Positions 45,662 through 58,130 of a stretch of DNA of 64,000 nt are shown here, piece after piece. The notes under the pieces were generated by a model. That model was not told where the DNA came from and did not search any database. It saw only the letters and a list, made by a program, of their open reading frames with translations. Position 1 is the first letter of the stretch. Every line of letters begins with the position of its first letter. Origin of the DNA: Haemonchus contortus (lineage: Eukaryota; Nematoda; Chromadorea; Rhabditida; Trichostrongylidae); assembly GCA_000469685.2 (NCBI GenBank), contig LS997566.1:14572118-14636117 (forward strand), written 5' to 3'. A program made the position numbers and the translations under genes.

Positions 45662-46189
45662 CATGGGCTTTTCACATGAGCTCCATCCGAAATATGACGT
45701 CATCTTTTCCTTTCACGTTCTCATTAAACAAAATTTTATCTCGAGACGTCCTTAATTCGATGACTTCACTCAATCGACTTTCAACAAATTCGCCTTCATC
45801 AGAGTTCAAAAAAGTGAAGAGCAAATGGGTTCGTTCTCTTGGGCAGATAAACAGCATTGCTGGCACAGAGTTGTACAAGGAAAGCTTCAAATTTCCTGGG
45901 ATCAATTTTCAGATTTTATGGTCAACAAACAGCTAATATTTTCAGAATATCGTGGTCTGAACCCGCATATTGCTTTCCAACCAAGACGGACTCAAACAAA
46001 GGGAAAACAATTGACAAAGAGGGAAAGATATCAAACAGATTCTTATACAGAACATTGCAAAGGCTTTTCAGCCAGGTTGAACGTCGAACAACGTTTAACG
46101 TGGGCTTAGCGATTATCGGCCCTGAGTTCAATACCAGGCCAGGCATGTTTGCTAGTAAACTCAAAATGTTTGGTTCGGAAATTTTTTGA
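45662..46189 (+). CDS. candidate two-exon 3' end of an unidentified gene
   Basis: Acceptor TTTTTCCAG before 45662 opens a frame to a weak donor near 45868 (GAGTT|GTACAA, phase 2). A strong acceptor AATATTTTCAG at 45945 opens a second exon, phase-compatible, running 80 codons (KTIDKEGKISNRFLYRTL, then LAIIGPEFNTRPGMF) to a TGA at 46187-46189. The last exon is the stronger part. A minus-strand frame over 45672-45905 also looks coding, so strand is not settled for the first exon. Confidence 0.3.
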
Positions 46190-46317
46190 AAAGTGACGAA
46201 GCTTCTTGAGATTATCGAAAACGTTGGCTTCTAGCTGAAGAAAATGAGAAACAGAGTTGATCTGTCTCAAGAATAAAGCGACGAATCTTGATTTTCATTT
46301 TAGGTTATTAGAGCATA

Positions 46318-47657
46318 CAGTACGTTTCATAATTATAAAATCACCCTCGATTTTTGCTATTCTGGAGAAAGTAGCCGGAATGGAATTTTGGCAAGCACTG
46401 GAAGATTTCTCATCACAATGTACCTCCGTATTCAAATTTTTGTCGCAATATCGTTCACCTCAAATTTTTTATGAATTTAGATAGTGTCGGCTTATGCACC
46501 GCTTCATAATTATAAGGTCACCCTGAGAAAAAAATGATTTATCAAAGTTGATGGCATATGTACAACAGTTAATAATCTATAGCTCCCCTTTCTTCAAGAG
46601 CAACATCAAAGAGCCTGTGTGGCATACTAGAAACTAGGTTTCGGAGATGTTCCTCATCGATTGCTCTCCATGCTTCGATAATCGCGTGCTTCAGCTCTTA
46701 TGTGCTCTGGAACTGACGGTTATTCGCATAAACCTGTCTGTCTATTATGCCCGAGATATTTTCCATCGGATTGAGGTCGGGACTGCAGGCTGGCCATGGC
46801 AGGACGCTTATTTATTGGCATTGCAGCCACTCATCCGTTGCACGGCTCTCATGAATGGAGGCGTTGTCTTGTTGAAAGACATAGCTGAGGTGACGGCGAT
46901 GGCATAGAAAGGGTACTAGATGATGCTCCAAGACGTTCTAGTAATCCTTAAAATCCATACTGCAGCTCACGACAGGTAGATCCAACACGACATCATTACA
47001 GAATGCACCCCACACCGTAGACCTCCTTCACCGAAATTGCGACGGCTGAAGTAGACTGGTTCCCTGCTCAAGTCGCGCCAGTATCGCTTGTTTCCTTCAG
47101 GACCGTCCAGATTGAATTTCTTTCCGTCCGAAATAACGACCTGAATGGAAATTATTCAGCTCTGTGGTGAGATTTCGATGCAGATCTACCTTTGCCCAAT
47201 CTCTCCCTAGGTTCATCTTTGCGAATCCGAGTCTTCGTACTGCTTTCCAGACTGTAGTTGTTGACACAGAGGTTCAATTCCTGTCGGATCTGGTTCTAGG
47301 AGGACATACTGTTGGGAACAGCCCTCAGAATCTTCCGCTCGTCACGGGTAACAACCTTCCGTGGACGTCCACAGTCGGTGTCATGTCTAGGGACATCAGG
47401 GCTCTCCAGCAATCTTTGAATGGACCAAGGGGATCTCCCTACTTGCCTGGAGATGGCTCGAGTACTGAGCACACCTTCATGATGAGCCTTCCCATCGAGG
47501 AAAGAAGATGATCACGAGCCATGTTGACAGTCAGGTTTAGAAATGCATTCGCTACACATGCTTACCTTTAAAAGTATCTTCAATCACGAAATTTCCTCTC
47601 GTCAACAAATAATTGTTCACTTTTTTCAGGGTGACCTTATCATTATGAAACGCACTG
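46318..47657 (-). mobile_element. Tc1-like transposon, 1340 bp
   Basis: Left end cagtacgtttcataattata and right end (inverse of cagtgcgtttcataatgata) are flanked by TA at 46316-46317 and 47658-47659. A second copy of the end motif (cttcataattataaggtcac) lies internally at about 46502. The transposase is on the minus strand. Confidence 0.85.
46569..47522 (-). pseudogene. Tc1-like transposase, decayed
   Basis: Start codon at 47522-47520, stop at 46571-46569 after a GAIDY end; about 318 codons if intact, near the usual Tc1 length. Blocks: helix-turn-helix with RQVGRSPWSIQRLLESPDV and GRPRKVVTRDERKILR; first Asp region VISDGKKFNLDGPEG (normally SDEK); second Asp region FQQDNASIHESR; third acidic region SPDLNPMENI. 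Frame changes and stops (for example near 47302) inactivate it. Confidence 0.8.
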
Positions 47658-47659
47658 TA

Positions 47660-50600
47660 CGAGTACTTCTAGTTTTTATTCTCTAATTTAAGCAGGTTAG
47701 CCAACTTTCATTGTTTTACTGTTCTTATAAATTCTTCCACCCGACATGAACAGATGAAAGCCTTTTGAAAGTGAAACATAATTAGCGTACTACGAGATAT
47801 ATTGTAAAGCTCTTTGTTATTGAGCCAGTCTGCCCACTTCATTAAAGCTAGGAATTTGAAAGAATCCATTGTCTCGAAGAAGAGTGTGTGGGCCTCAGAA
47901 CTAGGAAAAGACAAAGGGCAGAGGGGGAATACATGATAATCATAACAATCAGTACCCACTGGCGGTCTTGAGTAAATCAATGATTTATACCGACACTCAA
48001 CTCAGATCCGTGTCATGTAGTTTGAACCATCTACCGAATCGATCCATTTTCAAGGATGGTTCCTGGATCATGCAAGACATATGTCACCGAAGGGAGGAGG
48101 GTACGGAAAGGGACTCTAATCGTGCTCGCCCAATATATAAGTGTTCTAATGGTGATGACCATCTTTTTGGTTCACTGTCGGTCTTGCGTAATTTTACACA
48201 ATTCTGAAACATCCGTTCTTGGCGACCCTGTTGGTGGGCCTTTGGGTCGATCTACGATTGTTCGCACCAAATGCAAGCGATAAGAAAAATGTCAGCTAAT
48301 TCAGATTTTAGGAAAAATTACTCCACAGATATGATGCCTTGTTGAAAGTAAAGAAATACATGATGAGGACATAACAGCAAGTTCAGCTTGGTCAAAGGAG
48401 ACATCATATAATGGGGAACTTTGTTCTCCATTTCCTAAATATCTAGTCAGAGACACGCCCAATAACACGGAGCGCTACACCTTGACTACTCGTCTTAAAA
48501 CCCATTTCCCCAAATAAGCATCACTGGATGAAGAGGTGACAGAGCAGTATGTAACAGCTCATCAACCAGAAAGTTTCTCGGTCTCATATTCCCGTAATCC
48601 ATTCCCATTCCTTCACCTCCTTCGCTAACAAGCCCCTCCGCATTTCCGTCATGAGTTGGTCGAAATTCAGTCCATTTCAACTCGAAAATTTCCTCATATT
48701 AAATCTATCAAAAAAAGGTTTGATATTTGAAGTCGACCGACGAGAATACGCGAATAGAAGAGAGAGAACGAGTTTCTCGCGAAGCCCTCCCACGGTTTTG
48801 CTGCGAAAATGATCAGAAAAGAGAAATCACTGCTGACAGATCGTAAGCAGCTGATCCTCATGTGGTCTGAGCCGATTACATGAATAAGTCAACGCAACAC
48901 GTGCCCATTATCGTTATGTGTTGGCAAACTGAATTGAACCGGAACCCATTCATATAGAAGGGCAAAGGTGGGTGGAGGGAGTCGCCTATGCTCTGATTCG
49001 AAGGTTTTAGATTTTCAAGACTGTTCGGGAGAAAGAAGTATTGGCGATTGAAAAGTTCCCACTAGAATTTCACATTGATCAGGCTTTTTTCAGGATTCCT
49101 CGCGAAATTCGACAAAAAAAATGTAAAAGGGCACATCCCATAACATATAAGGAAGTCCCAAGATATCGCAGTTAGTTGACAAGATTCATACTCACCCTTA
49201 ACATATTTTAGGCTTTAAAACGTTGAAACGAGTTGTGCAGAGAACCGCTCAGTAGTGCATTGAGGAATGGGTCCTAGTAACGGAATAGCCGAACTTGAAC
49301 TCGTAGAGGAGTTCGTGTTAAGTACGGGTAGACAGACAGGACGATCGTTATGTGGTTAAATAAGCAAGGAGAAGGTAGTCGGATATGTTATGCTGGGTGG
49401 GTAGTGGCCTTGCACGGAAACCCCATAGAAATGATACTTTTTTCAACACCTCCTGGGATTTTTTTATCACCATTAACGTCCTTGACAAGGTCGGTAAACT
49501 GGTCAACTGTGATCGTTGAGGGCTGAATAACTCACAACAATTTTTCAGGTTCCAGACATGGCAGAAGGATGTCAAAGAAAACGATACTTCTACGTAAAGT
49601 CAATAGTTGTATGCTCTTAAGATAGTAATTCGCAAGTTGTAGTTGGATTCAGATCAAGGTAGACTGCTAGAGATTCGCAGTGAAGAAAGAACGAGGGGCG
49701 GGCTAAATTCAGGAAGCTCCCCACAAGTGCTACACTGGGCTGCCGCCTGGCATATAGTTCAGGAAGAGTCGTTGCGATGATGGCGGAAGCGATTTACCGA
49801 TTTTCCCATTTACACACAAGAGCTCCGAAGAACTAAAAGCTCTTATCAGATCCCACATCATGCTCTCCATGAACCGACATTTTAAACGTAATTAAAGCAT
49901 TTCTATTCCTACTCATTCACCAGTACTTATCCGTTCAGGGCAAGAACTTCAGTGGCTTCCTGGCTCAAGGTCCAAGAAATACTGACATCCCTAAAAGATC
50001 CGGAGCAGGAGGAGCTTGCTTCATTACCTGAGATTGTTTAAATTTAAAACCTGCCTTTATGTGAGATAAAGCTATAGGTTTACGTTGGACGTGAAACAGG
50101 TGCCAAATCGTAGACCGGTCGTGTCTCTTCCTTGAGACGTTTTTGATGCTTCCATCAGCACCTTTGGTTTTCTACCTTTGGTTTTCTCTCCTCCGGAGAT
50201 CCCAGCGCTGAAATTCTACATCAAAAAGAGCCTACGGATAGAAAACTCCCTTCGTTTTGGTTCCGACTATGCATATGAAATCCTTTCCCGCTGGAATGAC
50301 TCTAGAATTTATAGCCCTTAATTTGAAAAGGAGAAAACATCGAAGTAGTGGATAGAACGGAACTCAATAATAATCGCTTCCGTTGCATTCCCGACCCATC
50401 AATTCCTTTAGCGGACACAAAGTTTGAAAAAATAAAAGCGATTTGATTGATAGCTCGAGGAAATTGACATGAAAGCATATGAAAAAGAAGGGGGATAGGA
50501 TTTATTAATGATCAGTACATACAAAAAATGTCGATTGTAGAGCACCCGATAGGTCTTACTGAATAGAGAGAGGAGAGCCACATCAAGATGACGAGGGGAA

Positions 50601-51440
50601 GAGTGATGATTCCCCAGATCTCCGTGCTGTGCTAACAGCTGCGGGATCCACTCTTCTGATCCTACTTCTCTGACAATCTCCTAATTTGGAAGTGAAGATG
50701 AGCACCTGATTTCAGGGTCTCGGGGACTCCTAGGACCTCTGAGAAAGGCTCGGTCGACTAGGCCGCTACATTATCGCCCTTGCCTTATGGTCATTACCAT
50801 GAGTAAACGACGGACAACCTTTGAGCAATGATCATAGCTTATATTAAAATTGTAATAAGTGCCGCGAAGTAGATGTGAGAGAGGATTATCCCTTTTGAGA
50901 TTCGCAGAAGCCTCTTCACGGTACAATGACAAGGAAGCCATCGAGGCAAACATTAGTTGTTATCACTAATGAGTCGTTTGCCAAGAAACATTGCCCACAA
51001 ACCAGAACAAATGAATGGATTTATGTACGTCAGCTTGGTTTTCAAAAAGAAGTTCAGTGAGATGTAAAGAACGAGTAACGGACAAGTTCAACGGAGACCA
51101 GATACATAACGCTCACACTCAACCGCTCCGAATTGCCAAAGAAAGGTTCACAGAAGCAATCCAAGCTGGATGCTTCACGGAAATATGTGGCTCTATGGTT
51201 CGACTAGCAGCTTTGCGGACGGCTCATAGAAAGGATTTACATAGTCCTCACTTATAGATATAGCTGCTCAGAGAGTTGCTTTGCCAAAAAGTTCCCTTTT
51301 GATCACAATGTCTACAATTCAGCCAACTCTCCCTTGTTTTTTTTTTGAACAATGAGTAGTTTCAGTTCTGATTCTGACTACAAATTAATGTCTGAATTGC
51401 TCTAACTTCTGGGTATTTTCTTCTGAAGAAATTGCAGCCA
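47660..51440. other. no supported gene
   Basis: Several minor open frames on both strands lack splice signals that agree. A short duplication (cctttggttttct, twice) lies near 50165-50190. Confidence 0.35.
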
Positions 51441-51460
51441 TGGTAGTTAACTTCATTTAG

Positions 51461-52127
51461 ATGGCAATTGCTAACAAGAAAAGAATTGCTGCTTTCAATT
51501 CTATTGCAATTCGTGTTATGAGTAATGGCCACAATAATTTACCGCATATATCTTCGTCGGAAGCGTTTAAGAATATCGAGGGGGTAGTGAAGAAGACAAA
51601 GGACATCCGGCTCCGCGCTCACCTTTCCGATGCTGCTGTCCTTCCTGCGTTGACATACGCCTCAGAGACTTGACCCTGCAACAGCAGAATGACATGCAGT
51701 CAGCGTTAGCGTCCACGCGCTGTGGAAAAGACGATGCTCGGAATTTCCTTATACACGCAAGGGCAGAAGGGGAACCTGATTTGCGAGCTCCGTCATCAAA
51801 CGAAGATCAGGAATGCCGTAGGGTACGCCAAGAAATCGAAAATCAGGTGGCCCGGACACGTTATGCGATATAGTGATGACGGTTAGACCAGGGAGTTTAC
51901 AGACTGCATCCATCGGACTTCACACGATTACCACGACGGCCGCCAACGAGATGATCAGACGTTTCCACGAAAGCTCTGAACGAAAAGAATGCTTCTCGTC
52001 CCTGAAGCTAGGACGATCCACTGGACCACTCTGGCTCGTAATAGGGACGACTGCGGACGTTATTGGCACCTGCTCGAGAAAATCGATGACCAACGTGAAG
52101 ACAGATGATACAGGTGACATCCTCTTG
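51461..52127 (+). pseudogene. RTE-type LINE 3' fragment
   Basis: Frames read AFKNIEGVVKKTKDIRLRAHL and AVLPALTYASET, followed in shifted frames by an AGHVMR-like region (QVARTRYAI) and RRPPTR. This is the C-terminal part of RTE-clade polyproteins (after the reverse transcriptase thumb), by resemblance. Complementary in coverage to the N-terminal part at 3.7-4.5 kb. Stops and frame changes throughout. Confidence 0.65.
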
Positions 52128-52353
52128 GACAAATGTGATGAAATGGCAAGCCGCGCACTATCACACTCACGGTCCTGGGATCGAATCTAGAAACTATACC
52201 TTCCAACGAGGCTTTCCATTCCTCGGTTAGCCGGAACAAGACACGTCTCGAAGGATAGAATTACGGACTTGTACCTTGTTTGGGATTCAGGCCACAAAAG
52301 CATGCGAAGCGCTACTGCAATTCAAAGTAGAAGCCGAATGCTTGGCGCATTAA
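52128..52353 (+). repeat. tRNA-derived SINE, degenerate
   Basis: The word gcgcactatcacactcacgg precedes a box B GGGATCGAATC (about 52177-52188), and the later cggacttgtacc and gattcaggcc words follow the order of the 54.7-kb copy. Confidence 0.5.
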
Positions 52354-54740
52354 AGAAAATAAAATTGAGTAAACCAAAACTTCCGAGTGAAATTAGAATT
52401 CTCATGCACAAAGTGCATATTACGACGCATTCGACGAGTTGACAACTAGACAAATGACCACAGTCAGTTTTAGTCATGGTGCGTGACTTCTGGTAGTAAT
52501 TGTCATCGATAGGTGTTATACATAGCACAGCATACCCTCATAAAACGCGGAGTCGAATGGTTTCAGGATGATTCTGGGCTTAGTGACAGTCAATTCTGGA
52601 GTCTCAACAGAGCCAAAATCACGATTTTGCAGTAGGACTTAGACAAACCTTGAAAGGTTGCTTTTTATCACTCACGCCTTCAAAAAAATGAACAATAAAA
52701 CGGAAAAGTAGTCAATGTTCAAAGCTCGTTCAGTGGGAGTATGTGCTCCCCACTGTAAATACTATTATCACAAAGGGAAATTGAGACGTGAAAAATATGA
52801 GGCGCAAAATAAAAGGTCAGCCTCCATGACAAAATTCTGCGAATCAGAATCACAAAGCGAGCAAGGTACGGAAAGCCATTCGGACTAGGCGTTTCTTTCT
52901 TCCTCTTACCTTTACTGTTTTTAATCGGCTTACGAGGCCCATATAGGTGTATCAAGTGTTTCTAAGGCAACTAATAGAGTATGGAAGATTAACTGCAGCC
53001 AGAAATCTTGGCTAGTGTTCTCCCTCTATGTATAGGCCACGATACTGACTTGTAACTAGCGAGCGAAGATCAGTCTGGGTTGATGTTCCATTTAATGACT
53101 TCGAGGATGTTGATGGCCACCTGCAGCACAATTATTCGACCAATGGTCTCGTCTAGAATTGCTCCTCTCCTGCTATAGTCAGGCTATGATTTTGGTTAGT
53201 GCTTATAGGTATCAACAGTCTGACGCTGTGAAAAATAGCTGGTGAATGAAAAGCCTATGGTCAGCCTTTGTCGATGGGTCACCGTTGTTCGATGGTTTTG
53301 GCTGACCGTTGTAGCTTGAACCCTTGTGCAAGAAAGCCGATTGAAGATATGTAGACAAGCATTACGGAAGTGATGACGATAAATGGGAAGTAATCGCCAG
53401 AAAAGTTTTGAAGGAAATAAAGGTGTATGTCAGACGGTTACTGAATGGATACTCCATTGCTGGACACTATGCTGAGCGGTTAGTGTAGCGTCGAAATTGC
53501 CAAAGAACACTAGAGACCCAGAGAGTTTAGCCCTTCTTGACCCGATGTACAACATCTGAGGATTGGGAGGAGCTCATCAGGAAAAACTCTTGGCGCTGCT
53601 GAGCAGGTTATCAACTACGTAAGAGAGCGAAAACAGAATCTCCATGATGCGACATCGCCCACAATCTGAGTTAGTTTTGGGAATTTACGGCATATTGTAT
53701 AGGCACCTTCTTGGAGTTCGTAGTAGGGTATGCGTTTCGCCATTCGTTTTTCTTTGATATTCAACATAAAGCGACTAGTGAATAGTGTGCTCCATTTGCT
53801 CTTAACATACTTCATTTCAAAAATGGGTATTGTTGAAAAAGTACAAGAGCTCAACCCTAAATTGATTCATTCCTATGATTTGACACGCATTTGCGGCAGA
53901 GATACGAGGATGGATGTGGAAGGAGTGGAAGAAGTGATATTTAATTCTACTCGATTGAGCTCCGCTTCACATTTGTATTCCAGTCAGAAAAGAAATTAAA
54001 TGAGCATGGGCCTACGCAAAATGCATGTTCGACTGAAGACTAACTCATTATGCATCTTTGAGCGAATTCCAGCTTTATTAGCGGCTTCCATAAGAAAAGG
54101 ATCCGATATGAATGGACTGTAGATCCTCTTTGACGGAGGTTGTAGCTGCATTAAGGCATCAGTAGTATTGAACGTGTGTGTAGATTTGTAATTCAGAGAA
54201 AAAAAAAATCATATTTTGCCTTCAGCAGACAACAAGAAGTAAACTATTGGTAGAAAAATACAACAACAACCATATCCGTCTCCTAAAGGTGACTATCCGT
54301 GTGATACCTCGTCCACAACAAGAAATTCTCGTAATATGGCCCGTTCCAGACAGCAGATGGACCGCCAAGATAACGATCAGCCGATGTTACGCTTTGTTTC
54401 CAATTCTTGCCCTTACTGCAGATGTTACAGATGTCGCTCTGATCAGAATAAGTGTCTCAGCACCTTTTTATGAATGTACACTTGTTGTATCAGGTTCTCT
54501 TTCAAAGCTACCCGTTGTCACCTTAAGACCCATTTGCTACAATTTTGTTCTATTTGTTGAGATAACACATTCGGATTCGAATGATGACGCTCTGGTGGCG
54601 ATGAAATCTCCAATAGCAGTCAATGCGCAGGGTACGCGCTTTTTTCCCGAAGAGAAAAACCTTTTTACACTTCGTTTTCATTGCTTGTGCTTTCCTGCCT
54701 TTCACATGTAATGTTGCTTCACTTTGCAATAATAATAGTA
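52354..54740. other. no confidently supported gene
   Basis: A plus frame at 54247-54711 (154 codons, with TADVTDVALIRISVSAPF) and frames on both strands at 53615-53999 look partly coding, but no family or agreed splice structure was found. Confidence 0.3.
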
Positions 54741-54744
54741 AAAG

Positions 54745-55042
54745 GGTGGAGGTGGTGTAGAGTCAAGTGGCGCACTATCTCACAAGCACGGTCAGGGTTC
54801 GAATCTCGGATCGATTTTGCCTAGACCAACCAAGTCTTCCATCCCTCCGGAACGGTTTATTGGCACCAGACTCGCCTGGGAGGATAAAAGCACTGACTTG
54901 TACATCAGCAGGCCCCCGCAAGCCATTGTATAGGTCACATACGCACTCATTACGCCACTGCGATCCTGAATGGAAGTCTAGTGCGGGTGCGCATCCCTCA
55001 GACGGGATTGATTATTGCCATAAAGTTCATCCTAACTTTTAA
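54745..55042 (+). repeat. tRNA-derived SINE, near full length
   Basis: Head gtggaggtggtgtagagtca, box B GGGTTCGAATCTCGG, central words catccctccgg and cgcctgggaggataaaagc, tail gcgcatccctcagacggg. About 298 bp. Confidence 0.8.
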
Positions 55043-55084
55043 ACCTTGTAATAGTAAAAGATAGAAGCATAATGCCTTGAGGCG

Positions 55085-55330
55085 CCAATCAACTTCGCCT
55101 GAGTGATGCGCCCCGCATTTGACTTCCAATTGTTGTCCTACTGACGTATAGAACGCGTATATGTCTTATACAATGACTTAAGGAAGCCAACCGATGTTCA
55201 AGTCAGTGCTAAATCCTCTCGGATGGGTGTGGTACCTAATAACCGACACCGTAATAATGGAAGGCTCTTCGAGATACGAACCTTGCGGGTGATAGTGCGC
55301 CATAAGCTGTTACGCCAGATCGCCCCAAGA
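55085..55330 (-). repeat. tRNA-derived SINE, degenerate, inverted
   Basis: Minus-strand copy of the same family, 43 bp after the previous one and facing it. Tail word gggcgcatcactcagg at the left, head at the right. Confidence 0.6.
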
Positions 55331-55675
55331 CATAGTTTATGGAAAACTTAGATTTACATCTGCAATTCATAGTCAATCTAGCTACTTTCAAGCTACTCCT
55401 GATGATACTACGGCATTTAGTGTACTGCCCTACTATGCCCTCATATCGGCGTCATTAAAAACAAATAGGCATTGGTACGCCGTTTTATCATGCACCTGAA
55501 TTTGGGCCCACTTGGATAAATACCTTTAATATCCCGTGCGAAGCCGATGGCAAGCACCGGTGCATAGCATATAGGTCTTTTGTCAACTGTCTGTGGAACT
55601 TTGTGGACAGATGTGACTGTTAATGAAACCGATGTTTTCTAATAGGCGACCTCGAAAGGTCATTACTTGTTTTGA

Positions 55676-55840
55676 CTTGATGTTTTGTTAACTGCTGTTA
55701 TTTCGCCGCAGTACGCGATCCGAAAGTCTCACAAGTTGGCGATTTGTGGACAAAACTTCAGCCTCGGACGGGACTTGAACCCGTACTTGTCCTTTCCGGG
55801 GACCGTGCTCTTATCCCTTACACTACCGAGGCCCCGCTTG
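55676..55840 (-). repeat. tRNA-like SINE (second family) with nearly intact cloverleaf head
   Basis: Minus strand head: acceptor GCCTCGG pairs with CCGAGGC over 7 bp; T arm ACGGG/CCCGT is perfect around TTCAAGT; D arm pairs GTG/CAC; anticodon stem pairs only 4 bp. The loop lacks U33 and the variable loop is too short, so it is not a standard tRNA gene. The 3' flank (gtcctcgt-free, ending ttaacaaaacatcaagtc) is shared with 34.7 kb, marking it as a repeat family. Confidence 0.55.
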
Positions 55841-56070
55841 CCCTCGCCTTCTTAATGGCTTATATGCCATAGCTTATCAGCACTCACACGTACAACGTGT
55901 TGAGCCGGTCGGCCAATATCAGCACACAACCGTTAAGCTTAAAGGTCATTAATATGTTGGTCTTACTACTAGGCATGAGGCGTATGTGCACATTTTGCAC
56001 CATTTCTCTCTACTACGTCTTTCCTTTTGTGCATGAATATATCCGTCAAAACCATGAGTCTTCTGCTCGC

Positions 56071-56377
56071 GGAGGTGGTGTAGTGACAAGTGGGTCACTT
56101 CACACACATGATCATGGGTTCGAATTCTGGATCCATATTCGTCAAGCCTTCCGTCCCTCGGAGTTGGTTAATTGGTACCGTACTCGTCTGAGAGGACGAA
56201 AGCACTGAATTGTACATCGGCTGGCCACTGAAAGTCAGTGTATAGGCCATATACGCTTCAATACGCCACTAATACCGCATTGAATACTAATCCTGAATGG
56301 AATTCGAGTGCGTGGGTACATCTCTAACACGGGATTGATCAACGTCCCGAGGCTTTATCCTTTATCCTTTTACCACG
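56071..56377 (+). repeat. tRNA-derived SINE, near full length
   Basis: Head ggaggtggtgtagtgacaag, box B GGGTTCGAATTC, then the family order through to acgggattgatcaacgtccc and a ctttatcctttatcc tail. Confidence 0.8.
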
Positions 56378-56881
56378 GATTTTACACATTTCTCCACGAG
56401 GGCGTATCACTGTATAGCGTAACAAGCCCTGGAGCAAATGGCTGTAGTGCTACTTGTGCCTAACATGTGCGCTTGCGTGTGTGACGCTGCCACGTTTTCA
56501 CACTACGTAAAGATCAGTTCAGTGAGACAACCCATGCTTTTTTTCTTCAGAGAATCGGCGAGCTATCTACTTTGGTTGCCCAGGACTAGGCAGCTTTTTT
56601 GAGTCGCTACCATCCATCTGTCTGAGGTCTGCACGGCATCTGTTGCAGGATGGAACGATCGGTACGTCTATCACTTTGTGCTCTACTTTATCCTAGAAAA
56701 TTTGCAAATTTTCGGACAGATTTGGACAGAAGTGAACTGCACATACATTGCGAATTTTTTCATATTCCCACACAAAGTCTTCCATGAGACGGTACGAACC
56801 TCGGTCAGTTCCCAGCATAAAATCATGGTCAAGGTCCGCAGACTCGCTAATTTGTGCGTTTTCAAGGCTATTACTCCTTTA

Positions 56882-56912
<31 letters not shown>
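56882..56912 (+). repeat. (CT)n microsatellite
   Basis: About 15 CT units with one interruption. Confidence 0.95.
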
Positions 56913-56913
<1 letters not shown>

Positions 56914-57039
56914 GAATCATGTACCGGTTGCTTTTCAAAACATTGTTTTTGAGTGCACACTGTTTTTAATTCTTCTGAGAAGGAGTTTTTAATAAGTCCT
57001 TAATGGCAATGATAGTCGTCAAGGGCTTAAAACCTTACA

Positions 57040-57414
57040 TTGCCGCTTGAAATATCGACAGAGGATAACGGATCTGTTGTAGCGAAACTGTATAGTAGAC
57101 AAAAGCAAAGCATTAAAAACGCTCATGTGAAAAACCGTCGATTCACTTGTTTCGTTGTTTTGTTTTATGCTCATGCATTGTTTTGCTGGTTCCCGGATAT
57201 TTTCCTGTGTTTTACTGAGAAACACCCTTTCCTGGTAGCTAGATATTTCGCTCCGATTACATGGTTGGCTCAAGTATTCCTTTTATTGAATCCTATCTCA
57301 ATCATCTCTCGAGCAAGTGGATTTTTTGAGATGTCATTCATGTTCACATGGCTTTTTCCAGTTTATCGCATTTTGTCAGTCTTCCAGGAGACAATTGAAG
57401 AAACCAGCTCCTAG
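57040..57414 (+). CDS. candidate 3' part of a seven-transmembrane receptor
   Basis: The frame has a basic loop (KNAHVKNRRF), a hydrophobic helix with CFVVLFYAHALFCWFPD (Pro near its end, as in TM6), a short loop, then WLAQVFLLLNPISII, resembling TM7 with NPxxI. This is the order of a rhodopsin-like C-terminus. A possible acceptor (ATCGACAG) lies at 57061. No TM1-5 exons found, so it may be a fragment. Confidence 0.3.
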   Translation: MPLEISTEDNGSVVAKLYSRQKQSIKNAHVKNRRFTCFVVLFYAHALFCWFPDIFLCFTEKHPFLVARYFAPITWLAQVFLLLNPISIISRASGFFEMSFMFTWLFPVYRILSVFQETIEETSS

Positions 57415-57614
57415 ACGGGGATGGCAAAGAGCTATACACGTTTGTTTTCATTCAAGACGCACGCCGTACGATAGCTTTGAATGGCAAGCAGTCCTACAGT
57501 ATGTCGATCAGAACTCTTGTATAGCTATTCACATAAAATCCTTCTACATCTTGAAAGATGGATAGTGAAGTCCTCCGCTTCTGAAGTCTCTTCTCTTGGT
57601 CGACCCAGCCTTTG

Positions 57615-57770
57615 GGTTCCGACCACACATTCACATCTATTCAAAATCGTAGCGGCGGTTTGGATCCGTATTTGACCTATTCAACCACTTGCTTACAGCT
57701 AGCCGATGTAAAAATCAGTATTTTATCAACTCATACAATCCGGCATCAATTGACCGACCCTTGGATGGAA
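57615..57770 (-). repeat. degenerate tRNA-derived SINE fragment
   Basis: Shares aaaatcgtagcggc, agccgatgta and ggcatcaattgac with the minus-strand copy at 23.2 kb in the same order. Confidence 0.5.
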
Positions 57771-58130
57771 GTTTTGGTTGGGGCGAGCGAGTAAATCCCC
57801 AGACAATGCCTGGAATAGTTGGCCTCTTGGTCTTTCTCAACTTCATTTTACATTCGTATGAAATTTGACGTGGAAGCGTTATAGACTTCCTTCTAGGAAG
57901 TGAGAGAACGAGCACTAAAAATCGCCAAATAAATGAGAAGCTACCGCTCCTGAATATTTGTAGAATTTAATAAGTATTGGTACATATTTTTGTGGATTCC
58001 TTCTAGAAAATGGTTTGTTCCATACCTATGTGATTTTCAGTATAAAGTTCCTGCCAGCATAATGAAAGTGTTCGTATTAGAAGTCAATGAAATGGCACTA
58101 GTTTGAAACCCTACTTTCATCAGAAGAGGG

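Noticed and set aside
53615..53999. Overlapping ORFs on both strands
   Set aside because: Neither has a family or splice structure; strand cannot be chosen.
54247..54711. 154-codon plus-strand ORF
   Set aside because: Longest isolated frame in its region but no recognised domain and an untypical end; could be chance in low-stop sequence.
55765..55840. True tRNA gene on the minus strand
   Set aside because: Acceptor and T arms pair well but the anticodon loop lacks U33, the D and anticodon stems are weak, and the same sequence recurs at 34.7 kb with shared flanks, which marks a SINE.
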